A stretch of 64,000 nt of DNA from Janthinobacterium sp051380735 (lineage in GTDB: Bacteria > Pseudomonadota > Gammaproteobacteria > Burkholderiales > Burkholderiaceae_D). The notes beneath the pieces are model-generated. The model had not been told where the DNA came from, made no database searches, and saw nothing but the letters and a program-made list of their open reading frames with translations. Position 1 is the first letter of the stretch; each line of letters starts with the position of its first letter. Shown one piece after another: positions 27,502 through 37,462 of the stretch. A program made the position numbers and the translations under genes. The DNA lies in contig NZ_JBNYXQ010000002.1 of assembly GCF_051380735.1 (NCBI RefSeq), forward strand, positions 434,001 through 498,000. Reading direction: 5' to 3'.

Positions 27502-30500
27502 TTAGCGGTTTTCAGCTTTCCTGTAAGCAAGCCGGTACAACAACGGCAACACCAGCAAGGTCAATACCGTCGACGACAAGATGCCGCCGATCACCACCGT
27601 GGCCAGCGGGCGCTGCACTTCGGCGCCGGTGCCGGTGGCAATCGCCATCGGCACGAAACCCAGCGAGGCCACCAGCGCCGTCATCAGCACCGGCCGCAAG
27701 CGCGACAGGGCGCCGTCGCGGATCGCATCCTGCAGCGGCAAGCCCTGGTCGCGCAACTGGCGGATAAACGCGATCATCACCAGTCCGTTCAGCACGGCCA
27801 CGCCAGACAGGGCGATAAAGCCCACCGCCGCCGAAATCGACAGCGGTATGTCGCGCAGCCACAGCGCGATGATGCCGCCCGTCAGCGCAAACGGAATGCC
27901 GCTAAATACCAGCAAGCCATCCTTTACATTGCCGAACATGGCAAACAGCATGATGAACACCAGACCCAAGGCCAGTGGCACCACCAGTTGCAAGCGCGTG
28001 GTGGCCGACTGCAGCTGTTCGAACTGGCCGCCCCAGCTGGTCCAGTAGCCGGCCGGAATGCTGACCTGCTCTTGCAACTGCTGCGTCGCTTCGGCCACGA
28101 ACGAGCCGATATCGCGCCCGCGCACATTGGCGCTGATGACGATGCGGCGCTTGCCGTCTTCGCGGCTGATCTGGTTCGGCCCCGGCGCCACTTGCAGGCT
28201 GGCCACTTCACCGAGCGGAATAAAGCGCGCGCGGCCTTCCGTACTGGTGCCCTGGGGCAGGGCGATCGGCAGGCGGCGCAACTGCTCGAGGTCGCTGCGC
28301 AGGCTGTCGGGCAAGCGCACCACGATGTCGAAACGGCGGTCGCCCTGGAACACGGTGCCGGCCTGCTGGCCGCCGATGGCGGTCGAGATCGCCGCCTGCA
28401 CGTCGGCCATGTTCAAGCCATAGCGCGCCGTCTGTTCGCGGTCGATCTGCACCGTCAGCATCGGCAGGCCGCTGGTCTGCTCGACTTTGACTTCGGTGGC
28501 GCCGGCCACCTTGCCCAGCACGCCGGCAATGCTGGCCGCCGTCTTGTCGAGCACGGCCATGTCGTCGCCGTACAGTTTCACCGCCACGTCGCTGCGCACG
28601 CCGGAAATGAGCTCATTGAAACGCAGCTGTATCGGCTGCGAAAACTCATAGTTGCTGCCTGGCAGGCTGCTGGCCGTCGCCTCGATTTCTGCCAGCAATT
28701 GCGCGTGCGGTTTCTTCGGTTGTGGCCACTGCCCACGCGGTTTCAGCATGATATAGCCGTCCGAGATATTCGGCGGCATCGGGTCGGACGCGATTTCGGC
28801 CGTTCCCGTGCGGGCAAACACGCGCTCGATTTCCTTGTGCCTGGCCATCAGCGTGGTTTCCAGCTGCTGCTGCATCGCCAGCGATTGCGAGAGGCTGGTG
28901 CCGGGAATGCGCAGCGCCTGGATGGCGATATCGCCCTCGTTCAGGCTGGGCACGAATTCGCTGCCCATGCGCGTTGCCAGCAGGCCCGACAGCAGCACGG
29001 CCACCGCCGCGAACACCAGTACCACCGGCGTGTTGGCCATGACTTTATCGAGCGCCGGTGCATACCAGCGCCTGGCGGCGCGCATGATGGCGTTTTCCTT
29101 TTCTGCCACCTTGTCGCCGATAAACAGCGCCACCGCAGCGGGAATAAAGGTGATCGACAGGAGCATCGCGCCCAGCAGCGCAATCACCACCGTGAACGCC
29201 ATCGGCGTAAACATCCGTCCTTCCACGCCCGTCAGGGCAAAGATCGGCAGATACACCACCATGATGATCAACTGGCCGTACAGCAGCGGCCGGCGCGCTT
29301 CCTGCGAGGCGGCAAAGACTTCCTCGTAACGCTCCTGCAGGGTGAGGCGCCGGCCCAGCTTTTGCTGCGTGTGGGCCAGGCGGCGCACGCAGTTTTCCAC
29401 GATCACCACGGCGCCATCGATAATAATGCCGAAGTCCAGCGCGCCCAGGCTCATCAGGTTGGCGCTGACGTGGTACTGCACCATGCCCGTAAACGTGAAC
29501 AGCATGGCCAGTGGAATCACCATCGCCGTGATCAATGCGGCCCTTATGTTCCCCAGGAACATAAAGAGGATGGCGATCACCAACACTGCCCCTTCCAGCA
29601 GGTTTTTTTTCACCGTATTGATGGCTTTGTCGACCAGCACCGTGCGGTCATACACCGTGACGGCATGCACGCCTTGCGGCAGGCTGCGGTTGATCTCGAG
29701 CATTTTTTTATTGACCGCCTGCGACACGGCGCGGCTGTTCTGGCCGATCAGCATGAAGACGGTGCCCAGCACCACCTCACGCCCGTTCTCGGTGGCCGCG
29801 CCGGTGCGCAGTTCGCGTCCGATGACGACCTCGGCCACGTCGCGGATGCGGATCGCCACGCCTTCGCGGTTGGCCACCACGATATTGGCGATATCGTCGC
29901 CGCTGCCCACCTGGCCCGGCGCGCGTATCAGCAGTTGTTCGCCCTGGCGTTCGATATAGCCGGCGCCCACATTGCTGTTGTTGCGCTCCAGCGCCGCCAC
30001 GATTTCTTGCAGGCTGATGCCGTAGGAACCCAGCTTGTCCGGATGCGGCGCCACCTGGTATTGCTTGGCATAGCCGCCGATGGCGTTAATTTCTGTTACG
30101 CCTGGCACATTGCGCAACTGTGGCTTGATGATCCAGTCCTGGATTTCACGCAGGTCGGTCGGCGTGTACTGCGTGCCATCGGGTTTTTTGGCGCCCGGTT
30201 TGGTTTCCACCGTCCACAAATAGATTTCACCGAGGCCGGTGGAGACCGGTCCCATTTTCGGCGTGATGCCATCCGGCAGGCTTTCTTTCGCTTCCTGCAG
30301 GCGCTCGTTGATCATCTGGCGCGCAAAATAGATGTCGGTGCCGTCCTTGAAAATCACCGTGACTTGCGACAGCCCGTAGCGCGACAGCGAACGGGTTTCT
30401 TCGAGCTTCGGCAGGCCGGCCATCACCGTTTCGATCGGAAAGGTGATGCGCTGCTCGGTTTCCAGCGGCGAGTAGCCGGGGGCAGCGGTATTGATTTGTA

Positions 30501-30639
30501 CCTGCACATTGGTGATATCGGGCACGGCGTCGATCGGCAGCTGTTGATAACTGTAGATGCCAAAAGCGGTCATGGCGGCCACGGCCAGCATCACCAGCGA
30601 CCGCTGCGCGATGGCAAAGCGGATCAAACGTTCAAACAT
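27502..30639 (-). CDS. czcA: CzcA, heavy-metal RND efflux pump
   Basis: This 1045-residue inner-membrane proton/metal antiporter belongs to the HME-RND family. It has the 12-helix RND layout with two large periplasmic loops. The helix-4 family signature DFGIIIDG (about residue 405) carries the acidic residues used in proton coupling. The N-terminus (LPIDAVPDITNVQVQINT) matches remembered CzcA of Cupriavidus closely. It pumps Zn, Co or Cd from periplasm or cytoplasm out through CzcB and CzcC. It is the last gene of the czcI-C-B-A order; czcB ends 24 bases before its start. Confidence 0.94.
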   Translation of the reverse strand: MFERLIRFAIAQRSLVMLAVAAMTAFGIYSYQQLPIDAVPDITNVQVQINTAAPGYSPLETEQRITFPIETVMAGLPKLEETRSLSRYGLSQVTVIFKDGTDIYFARQMINERLQEAKESLPDGITPKMGPVSTGLGEIYLWTVETKPGAKKPDGTQYTPTDLREIQDWIIKPQLRNVPGVTEINAIGGYAKQYQVAPHPDKLGSYGISLQEIVAALERNNSNVGAGYIERQGEQLLIRAPGQVGSGDDIANIVVANREGVAIRIRDVAEVVIGRELRTGAATENGREVVLGTVFMLIGQNSRAVSQAVNKKMLEINRSLPQGVHAVTVYDRTVLVDKAINTVKKNLLEGAVLVIAILFMFLGNIRAALITAMVIPLAMLFTFTGMVQYHVSANLMSLGALDFGIIIDGAVVIVENCVRRLAHTQQKLGRRLTLQERYEEVFAASQEARRPLLYGQLIIMVVYLPIFALTGVEGRMFTPMAFTVVIALLGAMLLSITFIPAAVALFIGDKVAEKENAIMRAARRWYAPALDKVMANTPVVLVFAAVAVLLSGLLATRMGSEFVPSLNEGDIAIQALRIPGTSLSQSLAMQQQLETTLMARHKEIERVFARTGTAEIASDPMPPNISDGYIMLKPRGQWPQPKKPHAQLLAEIEATASSLPGSNYEFSQPIQLRFNELISGVRSDVAVKLYGDDMAVLDKTAASIAGVLGKVAGATEVKVEQTSGLPMLTVQIDREQTARYGLNMADVQAAISTAIGGQQAGTVFQGDRRFDIVVRLPDSLRSDLEQLRRLPIALPQGTSTEGRARFIPLGEVASLQVAPGPNQISREDGKRRIVISANVRGRDIGSFVAEATQQLQEQVSIPAGYWTSWGGQFEQLQSATTRLQLVVPLALGLVFIMLFAMFGNVKDGLLVFSGIPFALTGGIIALWLRDIPLSISAAVGFIALSGVAVLNGLVMIAFIRQLRDQGLPLQDAIRDGALSRLRPVLMTALVASLGFVPMAIATGTGAEVQRPLATVVIGGILSSTVLTLLVLPLLYRLAYRKAENR

Positions 30640-30663
30640 AATGGTTTCCTTTGTCGGCGGCGA

Positions 30664-31872
30664 TCAGTGCTCGTGGCCGGCGGACGCCTTGCCCAGCTCG
30701 GATTTCAAGGTAAAGCTGCCCTGCGCCGCGTAGGGCGTGCCCACCGCCAGTCCCTTGGTGATTTCCGTCAACTGGCCGTCGCTGCGGCCCACCGTCACCG
30801 GCGTGGCCTGGTAGCCTTGCTTGAGCTGCACGAACACGGAAGGCTGGTCTTCCACCGACTGGATCGCCGTGCTCTGCACCGTGACCGGTGCGTCGCGCTC
30901 GCCAGCGATCACTTCCACGCTGACGAACAGGCCCGGGCGCCAGGCCATGTCGGGGTTTTGCAGGCTGATGCGCGCCTTGGCCGTGCGCGTCTGTTCACCG
31001 AGCAGCGCGCCGACATAGGTGATGGTGCCCCTGGCGCTGGCATTGAAGGCCGAAGCTTTTACCAGTACTTTTCCGCCAACGCGCACGGTGGCCAGGTCCT
31101 TGGCCGGCACGGCGATTTCCGCCCATACGATCGACAGGTCGGACAGCACAAAGATATTCGCGTCTTCCTTGACGGCTTCACCGAGTGTGATGTGCTTTTC
31201 CAGCACCATGGCGTCGAACGGCGCACGGATTTCGTAGCGGTTCAGTGGGCCTTTGCTGTTGCCTGCGGCGCCCAGCGCCTGCAGTTTCTGCTGGGCGTTC
31301 TGCACCGCGATTTCCGCTTCGCGCCATGCCTGCTGGGCTTGCAGGTAATCGAGTTCTGCCGAGATCTTTTCCTGCCACAGCATCTTTTCGCGCTCGTAGG
31401 TGGCGCGTGCCAGCGACAAGCGCCGCTGTGCAGACAACAGTGCGCTGCGCTGTTCGGACAATTCGGTGCTGGCGATCACGGCCAGTACCTGCCCTTTTTT
31501 CACCAGTTGGCCCAGGTCCGCATGCACGGCCTCGACCACGCCGGCCAGGCGCGGCACCACGTGCGCCGTGCGGTCTTCATTGAAGCGGATTTCGCCGGGC
31601 AGGGCGACGCTGGTCTGGATGCGGCCCGGCGCGGCGGTGGCGATCACCACGCCGGCCGCCCTGGCTTGTTCTTTACTAAGCAGCAACAGGCCTTCGACCG
31701 GCGGCGTGGTTTTCGCTTCGGCATGGCCGTGTTCTGCTTGTTCTTCTTCATCGTGCGCGTGTTCTTCCTTGCCAGCGCCGCCGGTGCCAAGGATCATGAA
31801 TGCCAGCACGATGCCGGCAATCACGATGGCGGCAATCGCCAGCAGCTGTTTTTTGTTCAGTTGGATATGCAT
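30664..31872 (-). CDS. czcB: CzcB, periplasmic adaptor (membrane fusion) protein
   Basis: This 402-residue protein has an N-terminal membrane anchor (about 8-30) followed by a His/Glu-rich metal-binding stretch (about 35-55, EEHAHDEEEQAEHGHAE). Lipoyl/barrel-sandwich and alpha-hairpin segments (about 80-240) and beta-barrel domains come next. It ends with a second histidine pair. It joins CzcA to CzcC and may deliver metal to the pump. It lies 10 bases after czcC, so the genes are coupled in one operon. Confidence 0.93.
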   Translation of the reverse strand: MHIQLNKKQLLAIAAIVIAGIVLAFMILGTGGAGKEEHAHDEEEQAEHGHAEAKTTPPVEGLLLLSKEQARAAGVVIATAAPGRIQTSVALPGEIRFNEDRTAHVVPRLAGVVEAVHADLGQLVKKGQVLAVIASTELSEQRSALLSAQRRLSLARATYEREKMLWQEKISAELDYLQAQQAWREAEIAVQNAQQKLQALGAAGNSKGPLNRYEIRAPFDAMVLEKHITLGEAVKEDANIFVLSDLSIVWAEIAVPAKDLATVRVGGKVLVKASAFNASARGTITYVGALLGEQTRTAKARISLQNPDMAWRPGLFVSVEVIAGERDAPVTVQSTAIQSVEDQPSVFVQLKQGYQATPVTVGRSDGQLTEITKGLAVGTPYAAQGSFTLKSELGKASAGHEH

Positions 31873-31882
31873 GGTCGCTTTC

Positions 31883-33115
31883 TTACGGAGTCACGGGGGC
31901 GCCCAGCAGGCGCTCGAGTTCGGCGGCCGCGTGGTGCGCTTCGGTCAGTGCGCGCAGGGTCTGGTTTTTCGCTTGCAGCAAGGTGCGCTGGGCATCGAGC
32001 ACATCGAGAAAGGCGAACTTGCCGAACTCGAAACCCTTGCTGGCCGCGTCGTAGGCGCTTTGCGCGCCGGGCACGATCTCGTTTTGCAGGCTGTCCACGT
32101 CCAGCCTTGCCGTGGCCAGCCGCTCGCGCGCCTGCGCCAGCGCCGCTTGCAGCTGCACCTGGGCGGCAGCCAGTTCATCGCCGGCCTTGTCGCTGCGGCG
32201 CAGGGCTTCGAGCTGGTTGCCGGCGTTGCGGTCGAACAGCGGCAACGGCAAGGCCAGGCCGATGATCGCCTGGTTGCGGCCCAGTTCCTCCGAGCGTTTC
32301 ATGCCGATGCTGACGGTGACGTCGGGCGTGGCGCGCCGCCGTTCCACGTCCAGCATGGCTTGCTGCTGCGCCAGATGGCTGCGCGCCTGTTGCACGCCCG
32401 GCGAGGCATGCAAACGCGCCGCCAGCTCGGCCGTCGAGGGCAGCGGCGGCAGCATATCGAGCCGGCCATCTGCCTCGGTAAAGCGCGGCGTGCCGGCGCC
32501 CCACAGTGCGGCCAGGCGCTGGCGTGCCTGTGCCAGGTTGCTGCGCGCCAGATTGCCTTCCAGCCGTACACTGGCATCGTGAACCCTGGCCCGCGTCGCT
32601 TCCACCGGCGAAGCCTTGCCGGCCGCCACGCGGCGCGCCGTGATCTCGCTGGCGCGCGCTGCCAGCGCCTGCGCGCTGTCGGCCAGGCGCAAGCTTTCCT
32701 GGGCGGCCAGCACGTCGACAAACGCGGTGCTGACAGCGGCGCGCGTGTCGGCCATTTGCGTGGCCAGGGCTGCTTGCGCCAGGTCCTGGCCGCGCAGGGC
32801 GGCGGTAGCGCGCGCGCCGCGCTTGCCGCCCAGTTCGATCAGCTGATTCAATTGCACGGTGGTGCTGCGCGTGGCGCGGCGCGTATCTTCGAGCACGCTT
32901 TGCAGTTCAGGGTTGGGCAGGGCTTGCGCCTGTTGCAGCGCGCCGCCCTGGGCCGCCAGCTCGTGGCGCGCGGCCGACAGGGTGGGGTTGCCAGCCTCGG
33001 CCAGTTGCAGGGCGGCAGACAGGGTCAGGGGCGCGGGCGCTTCCTGCTGCGCCTCGGCATGGAGGTGGGCGGGCACGGTGATGCCCAGCAATAAGCAATA
33101 GATAAGTCGGTACAT
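31883..33115 (-). CDS. czcC: CzcC, TolC-family outer-membrane channel
   Basis: This 410-residue protein has a signal peptide (about 1-20) and two outer-membrane efflux protein domains rich in long Ala/Leu/Gln helices. These form the alpha-barrel exit duct of the Czc tripartite pump. It lies between czcI and czcB on the same strand, and the order matches classic beta-proteobacterial czc operons. No lipobox is visible at the start. Confidence 0.9.
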   Translation of the reverse strand: MYRLIYCLLLGITVPAHLHAEAQQEAPAPLTLSAALQLAEAGNPTLSAARHELAAQGGALQQAQALPNPELQSVLEDTRRATRSTTVQLNQLIELGGKRGARATAALRGQDLAQAALATQMADTRAAVSTAFVDVLAAQESLRLADSAQALAARASEITARRVAAGKASPVEATRARVHDASVRLEGNLARSNLAQARQRLAALWGAGTPRFTEADGRLDMLPPLPSTAELAARLHASPGVQQARSHLAQQQAMLDVERRRATPDVTVSIGMKRSEELGRNQAIIGLALPLPLFDRNAGNQLEALRRSDKAGDELAAAQVQLQAALAQARERLATARLDVDSLQNEIVPGAQSAYDAASKGFEFGKFAFLDVLDAQRTLLQAKNQTLRALTEAHHAAAELERLLGAPVTP

Positions 33116-33215
33116 CGAATTCTCCTAAAAACAGGATGACAATTCGACGGGAGGCGCCGCCATGCACACGCATCAAGCGGGGTGCATGCGGTAACAGTGA
33201 AACAATCCCGCCGGT

Positions 33216-33584
33216 CTAGACGAAGACCGGCGACCAGTCGGGCCGCTTGGGCCCATCTGGAATATGCGAGATGTACAGGAAAGAGGAAGTATCGATGGCC
33301 AACGAGGCCGCGTCGAACACGGGCATGCTGGCGCCGGGCGGCAGCCAGGCGTGGCCGATGCCATGGCAGACATTGCAGTCGCTGTGGGCCTTGGTCTTGG
33401 CTTTCAGGTCCTTGCCGGCGTCAAGCTGCTGTGCGTCGTCGGCGCTGGCCTTGTGCTGGTGGCTGTGGTGGCCCAGGTGCTGGGCCGCCTTGCCTTCTTC
33501 GTGCAGGCAATAGGCGCTCGCCGCAGCCCAGGACATCTGGAGCGGAAGCACGAACAGCAGCAGGATCAGGAAGAATTTTTTCAT
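33216..33584 (-). CDS. czcI: CzcI-like small periplasmic metal-responsive protein
   Basis: This 122-residue protein has a signal peptide (KKFFLILLLFVLPLQ then SWAAAS). A histidine-rich stretch (HLGHHSHQHK, about 37-46) and a CNVC pair within an HSDCNVCHG segment follow. This fits the CzcI family, implicated in regulating czc expression by sensing periplasmic metal. It sits 100 bases before czcC, the position of CzcI in Cupriavidus. An in-frame ATG at 33596 is an alternative start. Confidence 0.85.
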   Translation of the reverse strand: MKKFFLILLLFVLPLQMSWAAASAYCLHEEGKAAQHLGHHSHQHKASADDAQQLDAGKDLKAKTKAHSDCNVCHGIGHAWLPPGASMPVFDAASLAIDTSSFLYISHIPDGPKRPDWSPVFV

Positions 33585-33606
33585 GGCTGCAGGCATTGTA
33601 CCGAAT

Positions 33607-35199
33607 TTAACGGGGCTGGTCGCGCCAGTTTTTCAGTTGCCGGGCGATCTCCTTGCCCTGGTAGATTTGCGGTTCGGAGTGTTCCTCTTCGCCTTCGCTG
33701 CTGTCCTTGAAGTCTTGTGCTTCGCGTGCGCGCACCAGGGTTTTGGCCTTCTCGAACGCCTCGGCAAAGCCTGCGCTTTTGGGCAAGGCTTGCTTGAAAT
33801 ACGCTTCGCTGAAGTAGGTGAAATCGGCTTGATCGTCGCAGCCGAACGAAGTGCGGTCTGGCCGCGCGGCCGTGATGATCAGGGTATGGTCGTCTTTCAG
33901 GGGAGCGATAAAGCCGCCCGAGTAGCAGGCCGAGACGACGATCACGCGCCATTTGACGCCGCTGTGTTTCAGCATGCCGGCCAGCTCCTGCGCGGGCAGG
34001 CTGTGCAGGTCCATGCCGTTTTGCGCCAGCGCCAACTGGTGGTCGGCCGAGCCGTGGCTGGTCAGGAACAGAAACAGCACGTCGTTGTTCTTGTCCATTT
34101 TGGCGCCCAGCGCGTCGAGGCTGGCGCGGATGCTGGTGCGGGTAGCCATCGGCTGCTGCGCCACCGTATTGCGGCTGTTGACCAGCACCATCGAACGCCC
34201 GGCCGTACCATAGTCGCGGTCGAACTGGTGCTGCACGAAGTCGGTTTCGCGTCGGAACACTTCCTGCGCGCCATCACCGCCGACACCGAGGAAATACAGA
34301 TTGATCTTTTTCGCCGGGTCGTGCGGCAGCACGCTGTTCAGGGTTTTTTCCAGCAGGGCCGGCTGGTTATACAAGGCCAGTTCGATATTGTCGCGCGTGA
34401 GCTTCTCAAGCACGGGGTCGTCTAGCTGGCCTTCGGTCCAGCTGCCGCTGTCACTGGTGCGCCCGTCGGGCTGGGCATGCGCATAGCGCAGCGTGCCGGC
34501 GCCGTCAAACAGGCCATTGCTGAAGTGGCCTTTGTATTCATCACCTTCAGCGGTACGCAGTATACCCTCGCCATCGAACTTCCAGTCCTTCAGTTCACCT
34601 TCATAGATGATGCCGTCCGGTGTGCTGACCTGCATCTTGCCTTGCGGCTGGCCCTGCACGAAGTTTCCCTGGAATACCATGCCTTCGCTGTCGGTCAGTA
34701 CTCCCGCGCCGTGCGGCTTCCAGTTGCGAAACGCGCCGACATAGCTGCCGTCAACGCCCTGGTAGCTGCCCTGTCCTTCGAAATTGCCCTTGGTGAAATG
34801 GCCGTTGTACACCTCTCCCTTGGGCGAGGTGTAGCGTCCCTGGCCCTCAAACGCACCGAGGCGGAACTGGCCCTCGTAGCGCACGCCGGAAGGCTGGCGC
34901 AAGACACCCTGGCCGCTGAACACGCCGCGCTCGAAGCCGCCTTCATAGTAGGCGCCGCTTGCGTATTCGAGCCGGCCGTGGCCCTGCATCTTGCCGTCGA
35001 CCAGCGGGCCGAAATAGCGTCCGCCATCGGCCGTCTGCGCTGCGGGCACGCGCTCCGGTGCGGCGCACAGGGGCGGCATGCCAAAGGCGGAAAACAACAT
35101 CAGGCCGGCAAGTGTGTAAGGGCGGATTGCGGCGCGTAGCGGTGTGGTCATGGGGAAACCGTGCGTGGAAGAGTCGCCAGTCTGCCACTGTCTGTTCAT
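33607..35199 (-). CDS. MORN-repeat protein with C13 (legumain/caspase-like) peptidase domain
   Basis: This 530-residue protein has a signal segment (about 24-47, ending PLCAAP). About eight MORN repeats of roughly 23 residues follow (about 60-255, pattern YxGxFxxGxxxGxG). A peptidase C13 domain fills about 285-480. The His-Cys dyad is visible in TSHGSAD and VSACYSGGF, so the enzyme is probably active. The C-terminus is charged. It is predicted to be secreted or envelope-bound; MORN repeats may bind phospholipid. The ATG at 35199 has aaggat upstream. Its stop is 22 bases before czcI, so it appears to head the czc operon. Substrate unknown. Confidence 0.82.
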   Translation of the reverse strand: MNRQWQTGDSSTHGFPMTTPLRAAIRPYTLAGLMLFSAFGMPPLCAAPERVPAAQTADGGRYFGPLVDGKMQGHGRLEYASGAYYEGGFERGVFSGQGVLRQPSGVRYEGQFRLGAFEGQGRYTSPKGEVYNGHFTKGNFEGQGSYQGVDGSYVGAFRNWKPHGAGVLTDSEGMVFQGNFVQGQPQGKMQVSTPDGIIYEGELKDWKFDGEGILRTAEGDEYKGHFSNGLFDGAGTLRYAHAQPDGRTSDSGSWTEGQLDDPVLEKLTRDNIELALYNQPALLEKTLNSVLPHDPAKKINLYFLGVGGDGAQEVFRRETDFVQHQFDRDYGTAGRSMVLVNSRNTVAQQPMATRTSIRASLDALGAKMDKNNDVLFLFLTSHGSADHQLALAQNGMDLHSLPAQELAGMLKHSGVKWRVIVVSACYSGGFIAPLKDDHTLIITAARPDRTSFGCDDQADFTYFSEAYFKQALPKSAGFAEAFEKAKTLVRAREAQDFKDSSEGEEEHSEPQIYQGKEIARQLKNWRDQPR

Positions 35200-35292
35200 G
35201 CTTGCAAATCCTTGCCTGTTTAGCGTGCCAAGGGGCAATTGAACTGCTAACATTGATTTTTGGAATTATTTCAGCAGTAGTCAGGGAATCCT

Positions 35293-37236
35293 ATGGAAAG
35301 TCGTCTCACCCGCCTGGAAGCGGTACAAACCATATTGCTGGAAATCGGCCAGCGTTCCAGCACCTGCAGCGATATCGCCGACTTCCTGCAAGCCGTGCAT
35401 GCGGCGCTGGGGCGTATCATGTATGCCGCCAATTTTTACGTGGCCTTGAGCGACCGCGACGAAGGCACCGTGCGCTTTCCTTATTTTGTCGACGAATTCG
35501 ACAGTGCGCCCGATGTCGGCCAGGCGGTGCGGCTGGCCAGGGCAGAGCAGTCGCCCACGGCCTGGGTGATTCTGAACGGCAAGCAGCTGGTGATGACGGC
35601 AGGCGACGCGGCCATGCACGTGGACGGCGGCGCCTCCTGGGGCGGCGGCACTGCGGCCGAACACTGGGTAGGCTGCCCGCTGCTGGACCAGCAGCACCAG
35701 GTGCTGGGCGCCATCGTGATCCAGAGTTATGACGTCGAACATCGCTTCAGCCAGGAAGACCAGGCCCTGTTCGCGCTGATCGCCACCCATGTGTCGAGCG
35801 CGCTGCAAGGCCTGCAAAGCATGGACCGGCTGGAAAAGGCGGTGCAGGAGCGCACGGCCTTGCTGGCCCATGAAGTGGCCGAACGGCGCCGCGCGGAAAA
35901 CCTGCAGCATGCGCTGTTTGAAATCGCCAACCTGTCGGCCCAGGCGGCCGACGCCACCACCCTGTACACGCGCCTGCATGCCATCATCAGCGAGCTGGTG
36001 ACGGCCAGGAACTTCCTGATCGCCCTGTACCACCCGGATAGTGCCGAGATCACCATCCCGTATTTTGTCGATGAAAAAGATGCGCAGGCGCCCGTCAAGC
36101 GCTTTCATTATGGCGTCGGCATGAGTTCCTATATCCTCGCGCGGCGCCAGCCTTGCTTGCTCGATGCCGACAGCTATGCGGCGCTGGTGGCCAGCGGCCA
36201 AATGAACGAGCCACTGGGCAGCGTGGATATCGCCAGCTGGATGGGGGCGCCGATGCTGCTCGGTGAGCGCGCGTATGGCGTGATCATCGTGCAAAGCTAT
36301 GATAATTCAGTGGTGTACGGCCAGGCCGAACTGGACGTGCTGGCCTTTATGGCCAGCCATGTGGCAGTGGCGATCGCACGCATGCAGGCCGACCGCGCCA
36401 TGCGCCAGGCCAAGGAAGCGCTGGAAGAGCAGAATGCGGCCCTGAACAGCGCGCTGGAAGCCTTGAAGCAAGCGCAGTCGGAACTGGTGCGCCAGGAAAA
36501 ACTGGCCTCGCTGGGCCGCCTGGTGGCCGGCGTGGCGCATGAGATCAATACCCCGCTGGGCATCTGCGTAACGGCCACCAGCCACCTGGTGCAGGAACTG
36601 AAACTGACGCGCGAAGACCTGGAAGCAGGCCAGCTCAATGAAGACGGCTTGCAGGAGTTTTTCGGCATTATCGACCAGACCCTGCGCATCATGACCACCA
36701 ACACCCAGCGCGCCGCCGCGCTTGTGCGCAGCTTCAAGCAGGTGGCCGTCGACCAGTCCTCGGACGACATGCGCAGCTTCAACCTGCGCAAATACCTCGA
36801 TGAAATCCTGCTGTCGCTGCAGCCCAAGCTGAAGGGCAAGCCGATCAAGGTGGAAGTCGAGTGCGCACCCGAACTGCAACTGCGCAGCTACCCGGGCGCG
36901 ATCTCGCAGATCGTCACCAATATGGTGGTCAACTCACTCGTTCACGGTTTTGTGGAAGGCGAACCGGGCAATATCAGGATCAGTGCCAGGAGCGAGGGCG
37001 AGATGCTGGTGCTGGACTACAGCGACGATGGCATGGGCATGGATGGTGCCACCCTGGGGCATCTGTTTGACCCGTTCTTCACGACCAAGAGGGGTTCCGG
37101 CGGCAGCGGGCTGGGGGCGCATATTTTGTATAACCTGGTGACGGGGCCGCTGGGCGGTACGGTCAAGGTCAGCAGTGCGCCAGGAATGGGGTTGCACTAC
37201 ACGATCCGTTTTCCGCTTGAACCGAAGAGTGTTTGA
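35293..37236 (+). CDS. Cytoplasmic histidine kinase with two GAF domains
   Basis: This 647-residue protein has no membrane segment. Two GAF domains (about 5-185 and 205-365) are visible internal duplicates: both contain PYFVDE and an IVIQSYD/IIVQSYD strand near their ends. A coiled coil (about 370-400) leads to a HisKA-like helix with phospho-acceptor His416 (VAHEINTPLG) and an HATPase domain (about 520-645; DDGMGMDG and SGLGAHIL). It probably senses small molecules or redox through GAF pockets. It is divergent from the MORN-peptidase gene. No response regulator is adjacent, so the partner is elsewhere. Confidence 0.9.
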   Translation: MESRLTRLEAVQTILLEIGQRSSTCSDIADFLQAVHAALGRIMYAANFYVALSDRDEGTVRFPYFVDEFDSAPDVGQAVRLARAEQSPTAWVILNGKQLVMTAGDAAMHVDGGASWGGGTAAEHWVGCPLLDQQHQVLGAIVIQSYDVEHRFSQEDQALFALIATHVSSALQGLQSMDRLEKAVQERTALLAHEVAERRRAENLQHALFEIANLSAQAADATTLYTRLHAIISELVTARNFLIALYHPDSAEITIPYFVDEKDAQAPVKRFHYGVGMSSYILARRQPCLLDADSYAALVASGQMNEPLGSVDIASWMGAPMLLGERAYGVIIVQSYDNSVVYGQAELDVLAFMASHVAVAIARMQADRAMRQAKEALEEQNAALNSALEALKQAQSELVRQEKLASLGRLVAGVAHEINTPLGICVTATSHLVQELKLTREDLEAGQLNEDGLQEFFGIIDQTLRIMTTNTQRAAALVRSFKQVAVDQSSDDMRSFNLRKYLDEILLSLQPKLKGKPIKVEVECAPELQLRSYPGAISQIVTNMVVNSLVHGFVEGEPGNIRISARSEGEMLVLDYSDDGMGMDGATLGHLFDPFFTTKRGSGGSGLGAHILYNLVTGPLGGTVKVSSAPGMGLHYTIRFPLEPKSV

Positions 37237-37241
37237 AATAC

Positions 37242-37372
37242 GTTGAACAGCGGGGCGGTGACGCGAACCTGAGAAAATGCCGATGGCGGCGTTGCGGCTG
37301 CTGGCCGACCATTCGTACTGTCGTCGTCGCGCGCCTTGCCCTGGACATTTTTCAGGCCCGCTTGGCCCGAAG
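37242..37372 (+). repeat. Dispersed intergenic repeat R1, copy 2
   Basis: It aligns in the same orientation with 2891-3020 and 39667-39752; one base differs in the block gccttgccctggacattttt. It begins just after the stop of the double-GAF kinase. Inverted segments (cctgagaaaatgcc against ggacatttttcagg) give it folding potential. It is the first of several repeats in the non-coding stretch 37237-37867. Confidence 0.7.
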
Positions 37373-37462
37373 CGCCCGTGTTGGGGCTTGGGCCAAAGCA
37401 TGTTTTGCTGGAGTATTGCTCAGGGGGCACTTGGCTATTTTATGAGTGACTGCTGTTGACCG

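Noticed and set aside
27988..32265. 1425-codon plus-strand open frame across czcA and czcB
   Set aside because: Composition is R/H/Q/A-rich and low in coding signal; it is antisense to clear RND pump genes.
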